From: Catenaria anguillulae PL171
Lineage: Eukaryota; Blastocladiomycota; Blastocladiomycetes; Blastocladiales; Catenariaceae
Length of the DNA: 64,000 bases
Reading direction: 5' to 3'
Assembly: GCA_002102555.1 (NCBI GenBank)
Contig: MCFL01000034.1
Coordinates: 186,001 to 250,000, forward strand
A model generated the notes under the pieces. That model worked only from the letters and a program-made list of their open reading frames with translations, did no database searches and was not told where the DNA came from. Position 1 is the stretch's first letter. Each line of letters opens with the position of its first letter. This document shows positions 11,800 to 23,034 of this stretch, in pieces. A program made the translations under genes and the position numbers.

Positions 11800-12762
11800 G
11801 ATTCAGATGTGGACAGAGGGGATTGATGGGTTGGTCGAGCAAATGAGCGGTGCAGCTTGGCTTTCAGCTTGAACTTGTTAAATGCATGGAGCTTTACATG
11901 CCCATGGACGGTCTGTTTTCCGGTGGTTGTCGCTCATGAAGGCCATACCCCAACGAGAAGTTGTGGATGATTGGGTGCGAACATAGCAGACAGTGGAAGA
12001 CAATGGAATGGGGCAAGTCACAACGCGCGACGCGTGATTGTCACACACGCTGGCGGTTCCTTCCCACGCATGAAAACGTGAAAAGACTGTACATGCATAT
12101 TGCCTCATCCATAGGCATCTTACACATAGCGCGAGGCAGTTGTGTGAGCGCTGATTCCGAAATCGATTGGTGCTGAGCATCCGGAATCGGGTGACGGCCA
12201 AGTCAGGTCATGAAGTACCTCCCATGAAGATGGCCACACCACTCGAGCGAGCCCAAAACCACCCCCCCCCCCCGCTCCCCTCTCCTTGCTTCCTCGAGAC
12301 TAAGCAACTGTGTAGTTTTTCTCATTGCTGTCACATTTACCTACTCCTTTTCTCGTATGTCGGTACTGTTCCCTTTCAAATTGGCAGCCAAGCTGCTGTC
12401 TCGCCACGGCAACCTCCATGACGACCAGCACTCGCCCCCTCCTGAGAGTGCCGCATCGGTGGGCTTCAGCAAGAATGTGACCTCTGCCGAGCCCGTAGCT
12501 CCGCCACAGATATTGCACAGCGGCGGCGACCACATCCTTCCCCAACTGAGCCTCAGGAGGAGCCTGTCGGGCAGTGCGTTGACGCCAAATGCACGCATTT
12601 TCACGCCTGCCGATCGCGATCGTTGTTGTGGACCGGAAAGGCGAAAGCTCAAACCGGGTGGGGCGCCAATGGCGTTGATAACGTCTCACCGAAGAAATGT
12701 GCCGAGGAATCAGAAACCAATTGCACGACACGATCATTCCACCTCCGACTCACACGCACGCC
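11800..12762. other. Divergent intergenic region
   Basis: Lies between the minus-strand ODAD4 gene and the plus-strand Pro/His-rich gene, so it should hold both promoters. It includes a poly-C run near 12261-12272. No conserved coding sequence seen. Confidence 0.5.
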
Positions 12763-14271
12763 ATGGCCAATGAGACTGCCGGCAACAGCACCAAGGACGA
12801 AGACGGCGGCCCCGCCAGAGTCAATCCATGGGTCCAGTACTACCTCGACTCGACCGCGGCCGCACTGTGGACCCGACCCACTCATGTTGCAGATACCACC
12901 AGGTGCCGGGGCCAAACGGTGCCCATGCATGCGCATCACTCATTTCAGCAAATGCAAGCGCCGGAGTTGACGGAGGCGGTGGTTGTCTCTCCTCGAGCTC
13001 GGAACAATTGCTGCTGCAGGCACAACCACGACAAGGCCAAGTTGAAGGCGGGCTGGCAGCCCCAATCATAACGTGTTCGGCTCCGGTTGCCCCAACGGCC
13101 ACCGTGAAGGTGAGTGTTGCTCCTTCAAGTAGCGCTGGCGTGATTTCGCCGTTGGCTTTGCCCACTTGCACGTTTTCCGGATCCAGCACTTCAAGTAGCG
13201 TGGACCCATGTCCAGTCTCGTCTGCCTTCCTCTTGAATCAGAATCACAATACGATGGTTTTGCAAAGGCATCCCCTTCCCTTGTCGGCCACGGCACAAGC
13301 GCTGCTCTCTGGCTCCACTCCGACTTTGACTCCATCTCCCGGCCGACTTCTCACACTCCTCCCATCTACTACTACCCCACCTATCACCAAGCCATGTACT
13401 ACCAGCAACACCCCCCACTGGCCCGATTCCAGCTCACTCGCCCCCCTCGGCGGCACACCAACCGGCCTTCTACCACCACCACCACCCACCGCCGCCGCCG
13501 CCGCCGCAATCGCACCCCACATACCAACCCCCACAGTACCAGCATTACCCAGCGCACCATCACCCGCCAACCATGTACTACTCAACAGCCCCAGCCCCAA
13601 GCCCGCCCTTGGCTCCATCCCCACTCTTTCCCCCAACCACCCCTCCACCTCACTCCGCATCCCCTACCCACTTTGCCCCGCACCAACACTCGCCCACTTG
13701 GCCACCGCCGTCACCCACCAGCACCGATCCAACCACAAGTGCTCCGCCCGCGCAGCTCAATCCAACAAACTACCTGCTGTCGCTCGCATCCATCTCGCTT
13801 GCCGTCCTGCAACCCTTTCTCTTCTACCAAGCCACGGGCTCGCCTTCTGCCTCTGCAGCCCTCCGTCGATCCACGCCCGCCGCACTCGTCCCAAAGGCCA
13901 TCACATCCGTACTCATCACACTCTTCATCTCGTGTGTCATGATCCCTGCATTTCTCACGGCCACGGCCGTCGCGTGGGCACGCTCGGGCAAACAGCAAGC
14001 ACTCCGGGACATGCGCGAAGTGGTCCTGGTAGTCCATTCGCGGTGGATGGGCGACGACTTGAAGCACATTACACGGCCGTTGGCGCAAGGGTTAACGTTG
14101 CTGGGCAATGTCATTGAGCATGCGCCGTCGGTGCGACTGACACCCGGGATGATTCGTGCCGCCATACAAGGTGTAGGTCCATCTACGGGATTGAGGGATC
14201 AGGTTGTCCAGCGAGTCATGCGCGTGGCGGCAACTGGCGCACCCAATGTGGCTGTCCTTGTGCATATCTGA
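12763..14271 (+). CDS. Proline/histidine-rich protein with C-terminal membrane segments (frame-broken model)
   Basis: I do not recognise the family. A good start at 12763 (MANETAGNSTKDEDGGPARV) opens a serine/proline/alanine-rich region. The likely coding frame then shifts three times, each time as if one base were missing: somewhere between 12830 and 13070, near 13330-13360, and inside the C6 run at 13414-13419. After the last shift the reading is coherent: PAFYHHHHPPPPPPP, then Tyr/Gln/Pro/His-rich sequence, then two hydrophobic segments (NYLLSLASISLAVLQPFLFY and AITSVLITLFISCVMIPAFL), then an amphipathic helical tail. It looks like a membrane protein with a low-complexity cytoplasmic arm. 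Small introns are an alternative explanation for the shifts. Confidence 0.45.
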
Positions 14272-14690
14272 GCCCGTTGATCCCCAGGCAGGCACTTGCG
14301 TCCGTTGTGGCGGCCGTTTGAGTGCTGCCGGTGGCAGCCCTCCCGTGCCCATGCAAGTTCCTGTACCTGTTGTGGGTGGAGAGGGGTCGGCGATTCACGA
14401 GTGCGGGCAAAGGAAAAGTCGCCCAGGACGCATCGCAAGAGCAAGACGAGCGGTGAGTCGGGCAAGTCGCCCAAGAAGCGCAAGTCGGCCACGCGGCTGG
14501 GAGTAGCAAGGCGAGTTCAGGATCGAGTAGTCGTGCAAGTGATTCAGGCAGCCGGAGTTGAGGTTGTCGGCCAACGTGTGAATCCTTTTTTTTTTCGTTT
14601 GTGTTCTGGCGTGTTGATTCATTTTTTGTTTTCAGTCCATACCTATCCGCCGTTCTCTGTGCTCCCTGGCTGCCCAGAGTCATAACTCTC
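14272..14690 (+). other. Possible 3' extension of the Pro/His-rich gene
   Basis: After the stop at 14271, frame 2 reads GTCVRCGGRLSAAGGSPPVP, and frame 1 then reads KTSGESGKSPKKRKSATRLG. The first has a CxxC pair and the second a lysine-rich, nuclear-localisation-like stretch. A short intron ending at the CCCCAG near 14289 could join the first part to the upstream gene. I cannot fix the structure. Confidence 0.25.
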
Positions 14691-14778
14691 GTAATACATC
14701 CACTCATTTCTATCTCATTGACAGAATCATGAATTCACGCGACTATTCACCTGATAAAATATGTACAACAGCAGCCCT

Positions 14779-17700
14779 TCACGCCCAATCCATGTCCTCG
14801 TCAGCATGCGCATGCTCCTCCTCGCCTTCACCATCATCACCATCTTCTCCTTGGCCGCCCGACAAACAAAATAACATATCTGCCGGATCCACAATCTCAT
14901 TCCTCCCATTGAACGCCTTGCTCGTGGCCCTTGCCACGCCCAGCGCGGCCCCGGCCCCGAAACCGCCACTGAGCTTGTGTCCATGATCCTCGTCATCATC
15001 CTCGCCGCCGTCCTCCTCGTCCTTGTGCATGTCTCGATACTTGCTCTGCAACAGTTGGTGCACGCGCTCCTCCACAGTTCCGGCAACCACAAACCGCACG
15101 ACATGTGTTGTGTGTGCTGGCCGATACGGTGCACGCGTGTGATTGCTTGCCGGTCAATGGCCGCATTGGCAATGGGTTCCACCACTATGCACGATATCGT
15201 GTCAGAATATCCTATCGCGTGCAGATGCAAAGAATCATTGGATTCGTACTCAATATGTACCGCGCCTTATTCAACGTCAACCCCGCGGCCTGGCTCTTTG
15301 CATTGAGCAGCAACACCTTGGTCTCCCTGTCCGTCTGGAACGCATGCACCGCCGCTGGCGAAAAATGCACGGCAGGCACATTGTTGATATCAAGCGAGTA
15401 CTTGATCACGTCCAGGATGGCCTCGAATTGAGAAAAACACAACAGTTTGGCCGCGGGCTCGCGCGTCATCATGGTGCACACGAGCTGTGTCACGGCCGAC
15501 ACTTTGGCGCCGTAATGGCCGTGGATCGACGTGTAGTGCCACCCGGGAAGGAGCGTGGGCGACGAGGTGGTGGTTAGCGAGTGGGCCAGGGCCGTTGGGA
15601 AGGACGGTGCAGGTGCGTGGGCGGCCGTCGAGTCGTCTTCATTGTCTTCGGTATCAGACGTCGGATCCGGTTCATTTGGGTTGGGCGGAGGGGCAGGTGC
15701 AGGGACGTGCATGACGACAGTCGCCAAGTCGGATGGGCGGACGTGAGCACGACATTCAGGGCACTATGCAATCAGTCAGATTGGGTCAGCTGCGATAACC
15801 ACGAAAAAGCAAGGTAACAATGTAAGTGCAAACCGTTGGCTGGCTCTGCAACCACCTCCGCATACACGCGCGACACGCCAAATGGCCACACGGCGTCATG
15901 TACCCGTTCTCAAACTGCTCGGCACACACAATACACTCCACCTCCAACGCGCCCTCGTCATGGTCACCATACGACTCGAGCAGCATGCGCAAGTACCTCC
16001 TGCGCGCCGCCACGCGCGGCACAACATCCTCCAGTGCCCGCATTCGCGCCTCGCACCCAGGCAAGTACTGCGTGCGAATCCATTCGGCTTGTGCCGTGTC
16101 GAGGTCGTCAGGCACCGCAACCGAGTCGGATATCTCTTGCAGCTCCTGGAAATACACAACGCGCGCATTGAAGAGCTTGCGATACTGCACCAGCGCGGCC
16201 TCGACCTTGCCAATCTGCCTCAGCACATGGTCAATCACCGATCCGATCCGAGCGGCAAGCGCCTGGCACCTGTCGCGTTCGTTGCGATCCAACTCGACCT
16301 GCTCGTCGCCTGCCACACGCGTCAGCAGTTGCTGAACCGCAGCCAAACTGGTGCCGGCCACGGGAACAACCGCGTCCAGCCTTGCTTGTCGCAGCGGCCG
16401 TTCGAACTCTGGGTGCGTCAGTCCCTGGTCCGAATCGTCAGCCACATCGGCAAGTAACTGCGACTCGTGTAAGCTGGCCATGTCGAGCATGTCAATGACG
16501 GCTTCGCCCAGGGAGGCAGTGAGTTTGTTGTGACGAATTGCACGGCGGCGCTTTGACGCGTTGGAGGATTGCGCGTCAATGGCCGACAGCGGTGCCGTGC
16601 GGTTGGTGATGTGGCGCATGTCGTGGACCAGGAGTGTGAGCTGCGCGAGGTGCGATTCGGCAAGGTGCTGAGACTGCAAGCCCAGGTCGTATTCGGACGG
16701 GCCGGCTTCGTCCGCTTGATCGGCGCCCTCACCAACATTATCGTTGTCCTCGTCGTCGCCGTCGTCGTTGCTGGCAGCAGGTTGATCGCGGTACAATGGC
16801 GTGAGGAGCTTGGCTTCCAACACGGGCCGCCATTCGTCCACAAGGGCAGCTTGCTTTTCAAGTGCATCAAGCACGGCGACTGCATCGTCAAGTGTGCCGC
16901 CCATGACATACAACCCAGCAAGCTCCGGGTTCACCGAATCGAGGTCTTGGTCATCCTCCTCGTCCTCGTCCTTCTGCTGGCTAGGATGCTTGCGCTTGCG
17001 ATTGCGCTTGCCCACAATTTCCACGTCGGCCTTGGACTTTGGCTTGGCCCACGGCCGAGCACGCTGCACTTGCCCTTCCTCGCCATTACCGTCATCAGCT
17101 TGCTGCTCAACCCTGCCGACCATGTCGGCCACCTCATCCGCAACCTTGTCGACCTCGCCCTTGACCTGTCCAACCACCTGGACATCCAAGCCCGCCCGCT
17201 CACTTTCCACATGTCGCCGAACCACCGCCTGCACCTTTTCGACCTGAACAATATGCTCCTTCAACATGTGCCTCCTGGTGGCCTCAGCCTGCGCGTACAA
17301 GTCGTTTTCCTTGTCCTCGTCGCCCTTAACATGATGCAGCCCAGCAAGCAAGAAGAGCGCCTGGTGGATCTGGAGCTGCAACTCAGACTCGAGGTGCGAG
17401 ATGCGCGCCACGTCGTGCTTGGGCCCCGATTGCGTGGTGGCGAGAAGCTTGTCGGCGGCGAGCGAGTCTGCGAGCGTGCCGAGGTGGGTGAGGTGGGTGG
17501 ATAAGAGGTCGATGGCGGTATCGTACTAGTGAATGTGGGTCGGGAAAACAAAAAATCGAATCAGCGACGTGGAAGAATATACGGGAAAGTGCGACTTGGG
17601 CATATACCTCTTCCAACCGATCATACGCGATGGCCTGCTTGACCTTGACCGTGCCCATCTCCCTCTGCAGCCGATAATACTCGGACACATTTCGCAAACT

Positions 17701-20154
17701 TGCATCCCGCAACACGTTGACAATGGCAAACGCCTGTGCGCCTCCACCTGCCGCCCCGTCTCCCTCGGCCGCGTGCCGCTGATGATGCCCGTGGCCGTGA
17801 GCGTGACCGTGGCCGGCACCACCAGCACCTGCGACAAGACCGCCGCCACCAACCACATCCCCAGCCAGCCGCCTCACCAACACCGGATGATTTGCCGCCA
17901 GCCGCAACGTGCTCAGTGCCTGCGACAAGACTGCACATGCCTCGATCCAGCCACGATACCGTGCTTCAAACTGGCCGCGTGTCTCGCCAACCTCCATCTC
18001 GGGCTCGCCGCGGTCCACCATGGCCAAGGCCGCAGGGACTTGTGGCTGAAACCCAGACGCGACTTGCTCGTAGCTGTCTGCCTCGACCGCGTTGAGATGC
18101 AGGCGCACAACCACATCTTGTTGGGGCGGGAGGTCGAGTTCGGCCTTGATGTGTGCCTTTGACGTGCGGTGCATGATTTGGCGCAAGTACCAGGTGAAGA
18201 GGTGGTGGTGGCGGGCGATCAAGTGGTCATAGGGTAAGGAGGGGTGACGCAGGAAGCGCGATAGGTGGGTCAGGTCGGCTGTGATGGAGCGAGAGAAGGG
18301 AGTGCCTGTCATGCACCACGAGTGAATGCGCGGGATTTGACACAAGATTTGAGTGACCTGTCCATGTCAATGTGAATGTATGAGTTTATAGAATGTGGCG
18401 AAAAAAAAGGGCAGATGTGCACGGCGGATATCCATACCTTCGATGCCTCGCCAACCATTTGCGCCTCATCCATGACCACCCGCCAAAACACACATGCAGT
18501 CAAATAGCTCGTCGGCCGCTCATACTTGCGCTCAAACCGCCTCGACCGCCCGTGATCCGTCTGAGCCAGGTTGAATTCGCCATTAAGACAGCGGAATGTT
18601 GTGAGCACCACGTCATACTGGCCCAGATGTGGGTCTTCTGGCAAGCGCGACCCGCCTTGGTACACGTAAACGGTGAGCGACGGCGTGTGGGTTGCAATCT
18701 CGGATTGCCATTGGGCAATGAGAGCGGGCGGAGTCACAATCAGGGTCGTTTTCACGAGCTTTGGTGCTGGCGTTGTAGACGAATCGGTTGAAGGAGTGGT
18801 GAATTGCGAGCGGGCGCGCGCAACAGGTTCCGAGTACGGATTGGCGAGCATGACGGCCAACATAATCAACGACTTGCCCAACCCCATTTCCTCAGCCAAG
18901 AAGCCATCATGCGGCGGCACCATGCTCGTCGCTTGCGTGACTTGAGGCCCATTCTCATCCACGGTCTCGACCAACTCCTCGCTCAGCACATCCAACCACA
19001 ATCCCGGTACCGCCGCTTGCATCCTCGGTGGCTTCAAACACACAAATCGCAACTGCTGCTCCTCGTCCAACCCCTGCGGCCGCACACTTGCGCTTGTCCC
19101 GAGCTCGCGCGCCAGACACCACCCGACGGTTCGCTGTTGGAACGGGTACAGAGGTGTGACGGTAGCGACGTGTGCCGGGACCAAGCGCTGGTATGTTGTA
19201 TCCTGCGAGGCATCGATTGCGGAAAACAAGTGTGTGAGGTTGGCGGCCGTGACTGCCGACGAGAGAGCATTGGAGGGTTTGGGGAATGCGTGTGGGTACA
19301 TGAGACGGACGAGCAGGCGGGTGGCGGGTGGGGCTAGGGCGAGTGAAGATGCGGAAATGGACAGAAGGAGGCGCAAACTGAATGTGGACCGGTTGGGTAA
19401 TGAAGACAAGAAGACGGCCGTCAGACGGGTCGCTGAGGAGCAAATTGTGAATCACTCGAGCAATGTCGTGATGATCCAAGTCATCGTCGTCGTTGTCATG
19501 GGTGGAGCCAAAGTAGGTCGAGCAGTTTACGGGTAACCGAAGCGAGAGGAACGGGATCGAGGCGGTCGAGTCAGAGGATGAGGAAAAGAAGAAGAGGCTT
19601 TTGCCGTCAAAGTGGGTCGTGAGCGGCTTCAGATGATCAAACTGTCCTGCGCTGGGATCACCTCGAGTGGACGAGGAGGAGGATGAGGCGGAAGGCGATG
19701 CGCTCGCAGCATTCGAATTTGCAGGCAAAAGATCCTGCTCAATGTTAACATGAAGGTCGATCGACCCCAGCGAGATCATGACAATTGCGGGAGCAGAATC
19801 AGCCGAAGTCGCTGAGCGAGTTTTCGCCGAAGCTGGTTGAAGTTCATCCCTTCGGGCACGTTTCGGTTTTGGGGGAGCATTTGCGCTGGCCGCAGACGGC
19901 GCACTAGTAGAAACGGCGATTTGGACGAGTGCATGCGTGACAATGGACTGCCGCTTGGATACTGCAAGTGACACTGAGACGGGCGATGGCGACGAAGCAA
20001 TCTCTTGCTCATGACCGCTTCCGTTGCCGCAATGAGTCGACGTGGGCTGTGGAAGCTGGGCGAGGTCGACTTGAGGAATCCATTTCGACTGAAGAGCAAC
20101 GACGGCCGCGGCAGACGGCGCTGAGCCTTGCACGTTGGTCCACGTCGATGACAT
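14779..20154 (-). CDS. SHPRH/Irc20-type SNF2 helicase with RING finger (E3 ubiquitin ligase)
   Basis: Exons seen: 20154 to about 19400, about 19400-18438, 18357-17608, 17525-15834, 15763-15250 and 15184-14779. Helicase lobe 1 has the ATP-binding motif AEEMGLGKSLIM, then TLIVTPPALIAQW, the motif II variant MDEAQ and WCMTGTPFSRSI. A very long coiled, acidic insertion follows. Next comes a C3HC4 RING (CIVCAEQFENGYMTPCGHLA, completed across an intron by CPECRAHV), then lobe 2 (AAKLLCFSQFEAILDVI, VLLLNAKSQAAGLTLNKARY, DRQAITRVHRIGQ). A RING between the two lobes is the hallmark of SHPRH, a nuclear ligase linked to PCNA polyubiquitination and genome maintenance. Two breaks: an unresolved frame change near 19400 (probably an intron) and a one-base shift just after HRIGQ (15100-15120), beyond which FVVAGTVEERVHQLL continues. 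An acidic C-tail ends at 14779. Confidence 0.88.
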
Positions 20155-20642
20155 GGATGTGTCAGTCAACCTTGGTCTTGGTTGCAGCGCTAGACGTGGT
20201 GGACTGATTCGTCGGCGGACGGGCGGCGATGCGGAGATGACACTCGAGGGAGTGGCAAATCACTCGTAAACGGTATTGCCGCTAGTAAAAAAAAGCTGCG
20301 GAGGCGAGCGAGTACATAGCTTTCACCACTGTTTACTGCCCGAATTGAATTCATTATGGCGCGGCCTTATGGACATAAGTGTATTCATACGATGACGGCC
20401 AATGGAAAAAGAGAAGATGAAGGGCTACTAGTATTAATAGTATTGTCTCACGCACCTACATATGTAGGCCTTTCAACCGAGTTGTGAGTCTCGAGTCTTT
20501 TTTGACGGAGAGTCTCACTCGCCGACATGGTTGGCAACTTGAAGTCTTCCGAGTCTGATCTGACCACTTTGCTTCTTTCATGATCAAAGTTGTGCCCATC
20601 GTTCGTGATTCGTAAATACTTTGGTCACAGAGCCAGACCGAC
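20155..20642. promoter_or_regulatory. Divergent promoter region (SHPRH-like / FYVE gene)
   Basis: About 490 bases separate two genes transcribed away from each other, so both promoters should be here. No specific element is convincing. AT-rich stretches occur at 20290-20360 and 20420-20460. Confidence 0.4.
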
Positions 20643-22491
20643 ATGACGAATAATAGTACGTATATACAAAGTGGAAATCATTCGATGTTTAGCCAGATTT
20701 CCATGCATGCAAACATGTCCATGCAATCATCCTCTACTCATCTGCAGCAATCACAATTTGCCCACCGCCGTGCCTCCGTTGCCGGCACCACCGCCACCCA
20801 CGCCACCCGGAACTCGCCCGGCACGCCGCCACGCGCATCCTCGACCACCAACCCCCATCCCAAGGCCCGCCCTTCATCCATGATCCTGCTCCCGAGGGCA
20901 ACCACTCCCGGATCCCACCCTGCCTCGTCTTCCTCAACTCCTCCCCTGGCCAGCAACACCTTGCCGCTCAATGTCAACGGCGGCAGCAAAAGCCCTGGCC
21001 TTGGGATGATTGGTGGCAGTCGCATGGCACGATCGGCGACTGCAAGTTCCATTGGATCCACGGCATCTACTTCGCTCTTGGCTGCCGCAGCCGCTGCCTC
21101 TACGGTTTCATCAGCGCAGGATGATACGTGTGCGTTCCGCTCTCTCTTCATCCCCACTCATCCATTCAACACCGATTGCTCAGTCTACCTGGCCACATTG
21201 GGTACTCGTCCATTACAGGTGGTGTCACGGTTCGCAAAACCAAACTCTTTCTCCGCCGCCGCAAGACATTCACGGAGCGATTACACCTCGAGTCCAACCG
21301 CCTGCAAACCCGGCTGCGCAAGGCATGTCCCCGTTTTGCCTTCCTGCATCCTCCGCTCCAACCGCGTGCGAATCCTTACTCACCCGTGTCGGTCCCCAAT
21401 CGCAGCTGCTTGACCTCGGCCGCAACCCATCACTGACCCTCGCTCAACTCAAACTCGCAGAACAAGCCATTGTCCCTTGGGAACCTGACACGCACGTGCT
21501 TGCCTGCCGCCAATGCAACTCCACATTCTCGTTTTTCAATCGCAAACATCATTGCAGGCTGTGCGGCCGCGTTGTGTGCGGATCGTGCTCGGTCAAGGAT
21601 GCATATGAGGAAACACTCTTGATCCGATTATGTGTTGCGTGCGTCGACACGCTGGGGGTAGCGACACGTGGGGCAGACAAGGGGGAAAAGGGCGCTTTGG
21701 TCTTGGCGTACGAACAGTTGGCGGGATTGAGGAGGGAGATTGAAGATGGGGTGCCAAAGTTGAAGGAGCTCATTTCCAAACTCGAGTCCGTTTTGCTTGG
21801 TCTTTCCCTCGCGTCCAACCATGGCATTGGTGTGCTGACGTGGCATTCTCCTCCTGAATTTCAGAGCGCTTGGAGACGTGCCATCAGACCATCCAATGGC
21901 TCGGCGGATACGCACGCTTGCCACAACGTACAAGAAGGACCTCGATACCCACTTTGCAAGCATCACTCAGATCTGGTCCGTCCATTTTTGATGCAATCCA
22001 TTTTCAACCATTTCGCTCACTCGTTCCGCCTCCCGCTTTCGACCTCCCCCCCCCCCCCATTCAACAGCCAGAAACTGTCCTTGTACAACCCACAATCCAC
22101 GACCGAATCCAAACTCAAACTTGCCCTCGTCCGCGCCCACACCGACCTCGTGCAATCGCTCATGTCGACCGTCAACTCGGCCGCCGACTCGCTCTCCAGA
22201 AGCGCAAAGCGCACCACCCCAGCCACGTCATTGTCGGCGGCATCCACCGCGTCGTCGTCGTCGGCGCCTGGAGCGCCGTCGCAGCCCACAGACACGGACA
22301 CGGACACGGAAGAATACTTGCACACGCTGATTGAGCAGTACACGCAGCTCGAATATTTTCTCAAAGAGGCGACCGAGCAGAGGCAGCTCGAGACGGTTAG
22401 GACCCTCAAGGTCAGTTTGGATGAGATTGTGGCCGAGGTTAGGAGGGTCGAGGTCAAGTTGTATGGTGAGAGTCGGTTTCGCCCTGCGTAA
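20643..22491 (+). CDS. FYVE-finger Rab5 effector, Vac1/Pep7 (rabenosyn-5) type
   Basis: Five exons: 20643-21127, 21184-21322, 21406-21799, 21867-21975 and 22068-22491. They sum to 1551 bases (516 aa). The N-terminus is a Ser/Pro-rich tail. A helical stretch (ERLHLESNRLQTRLRK) runs into a FYVE zinc finger with the WEPD entry motif, ACRQCNSTF, the RKHHCRLCG phosphoinositide-binding core and RLCVACVDTL. A linker follows, and the C-terminus (EEYLHTLIEQYTQLEYFLKE then EQRQLETVRTLKVSLDEI) resembles the Rab-binding helix of rabenosyn/Vac1. Such proteins bind PI3P and Rab5/Vps21 on endosomes and act in membrane fusion on the vacuolar route. The second intron appears to use a GC donor (AAG|GCATGT); that choice keeps the frame and gives a continuous helix. 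Confidence 0.82.
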
Positions 22492-23034
22492 TTGAGGTCC
22501 TGTCTGCAAGTGCAATCAAATCATGAGATGCAGTTTTTCTTTTGTTTTGCGCAGACGTATGCATGTGCTGCCGTCTATCCTAACCGATCGATTACCTCTG
22601 ATAACTTGCAAGCGGGTGCACTCCGCAAAGAACCACCCCACAATATCACTGCAAGCCTTCAGTTCGCGACAAAGAGTTAGGATGGCTGGTTCCTTTCGGC
22701 CAGCGAGCATTCTCTGTCGCAATCGCTGCCTCACGCTCTCATTGCCCGCTCGAAGGATGGACCAGGCAGCACCATATCCACAAGCCCGAAATCATATGTT
22801 GTAGGGGTCCTCCGGTTTTTGCCACACAAATGACGGGCAATGGCGTTGCGTCAAAGGCGGCTGCGTGCAGTGCCGCTGAGAACATTAGCTGTCCTCGAGG
22901 AGCACTCGAGTGATTTTCTCCACATTGACTTGGGAGAGCGATGAGCCCATAAATCAGTGTCCTGGTGAGATGGTTGAGTATATTCGGTTCGCGCACATAT
23001 GGCTCTGCTCCTCAGCGAACCCAAAGGTTTACAC
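22492..23034. other. Intergenic between convergent genes
   Basis: About 540 bases between the ends of the FYVE gene (plus) and the APC4-like gene (minus). No supported gene; probably 3' UTRs. Confidence 0.5.

Noticed and set aside
12828-14117. Long plus-strand ORF of 429 codons taken as a single protein
   Set aside because: Its second half overlaps the better-supported frame with membrane segments and has an arginine/histidine-rich composition typical of a shadow frame.
14727-15230. Unbroken 167-codon minus-strand ORF as the true SHPRH C-terminus
   Set aside because: After HRIGQ it is Arg/Met-rich with no conservation, while the shifted frame gives the family motif FVVAGTVEERVHQLL.
16569-17504. 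311-codon plus-strand ORF
   Set aside because: Antisense to the large exon of the SHPRH-like gene, whose frame carries the conserved helical insertion and RING.
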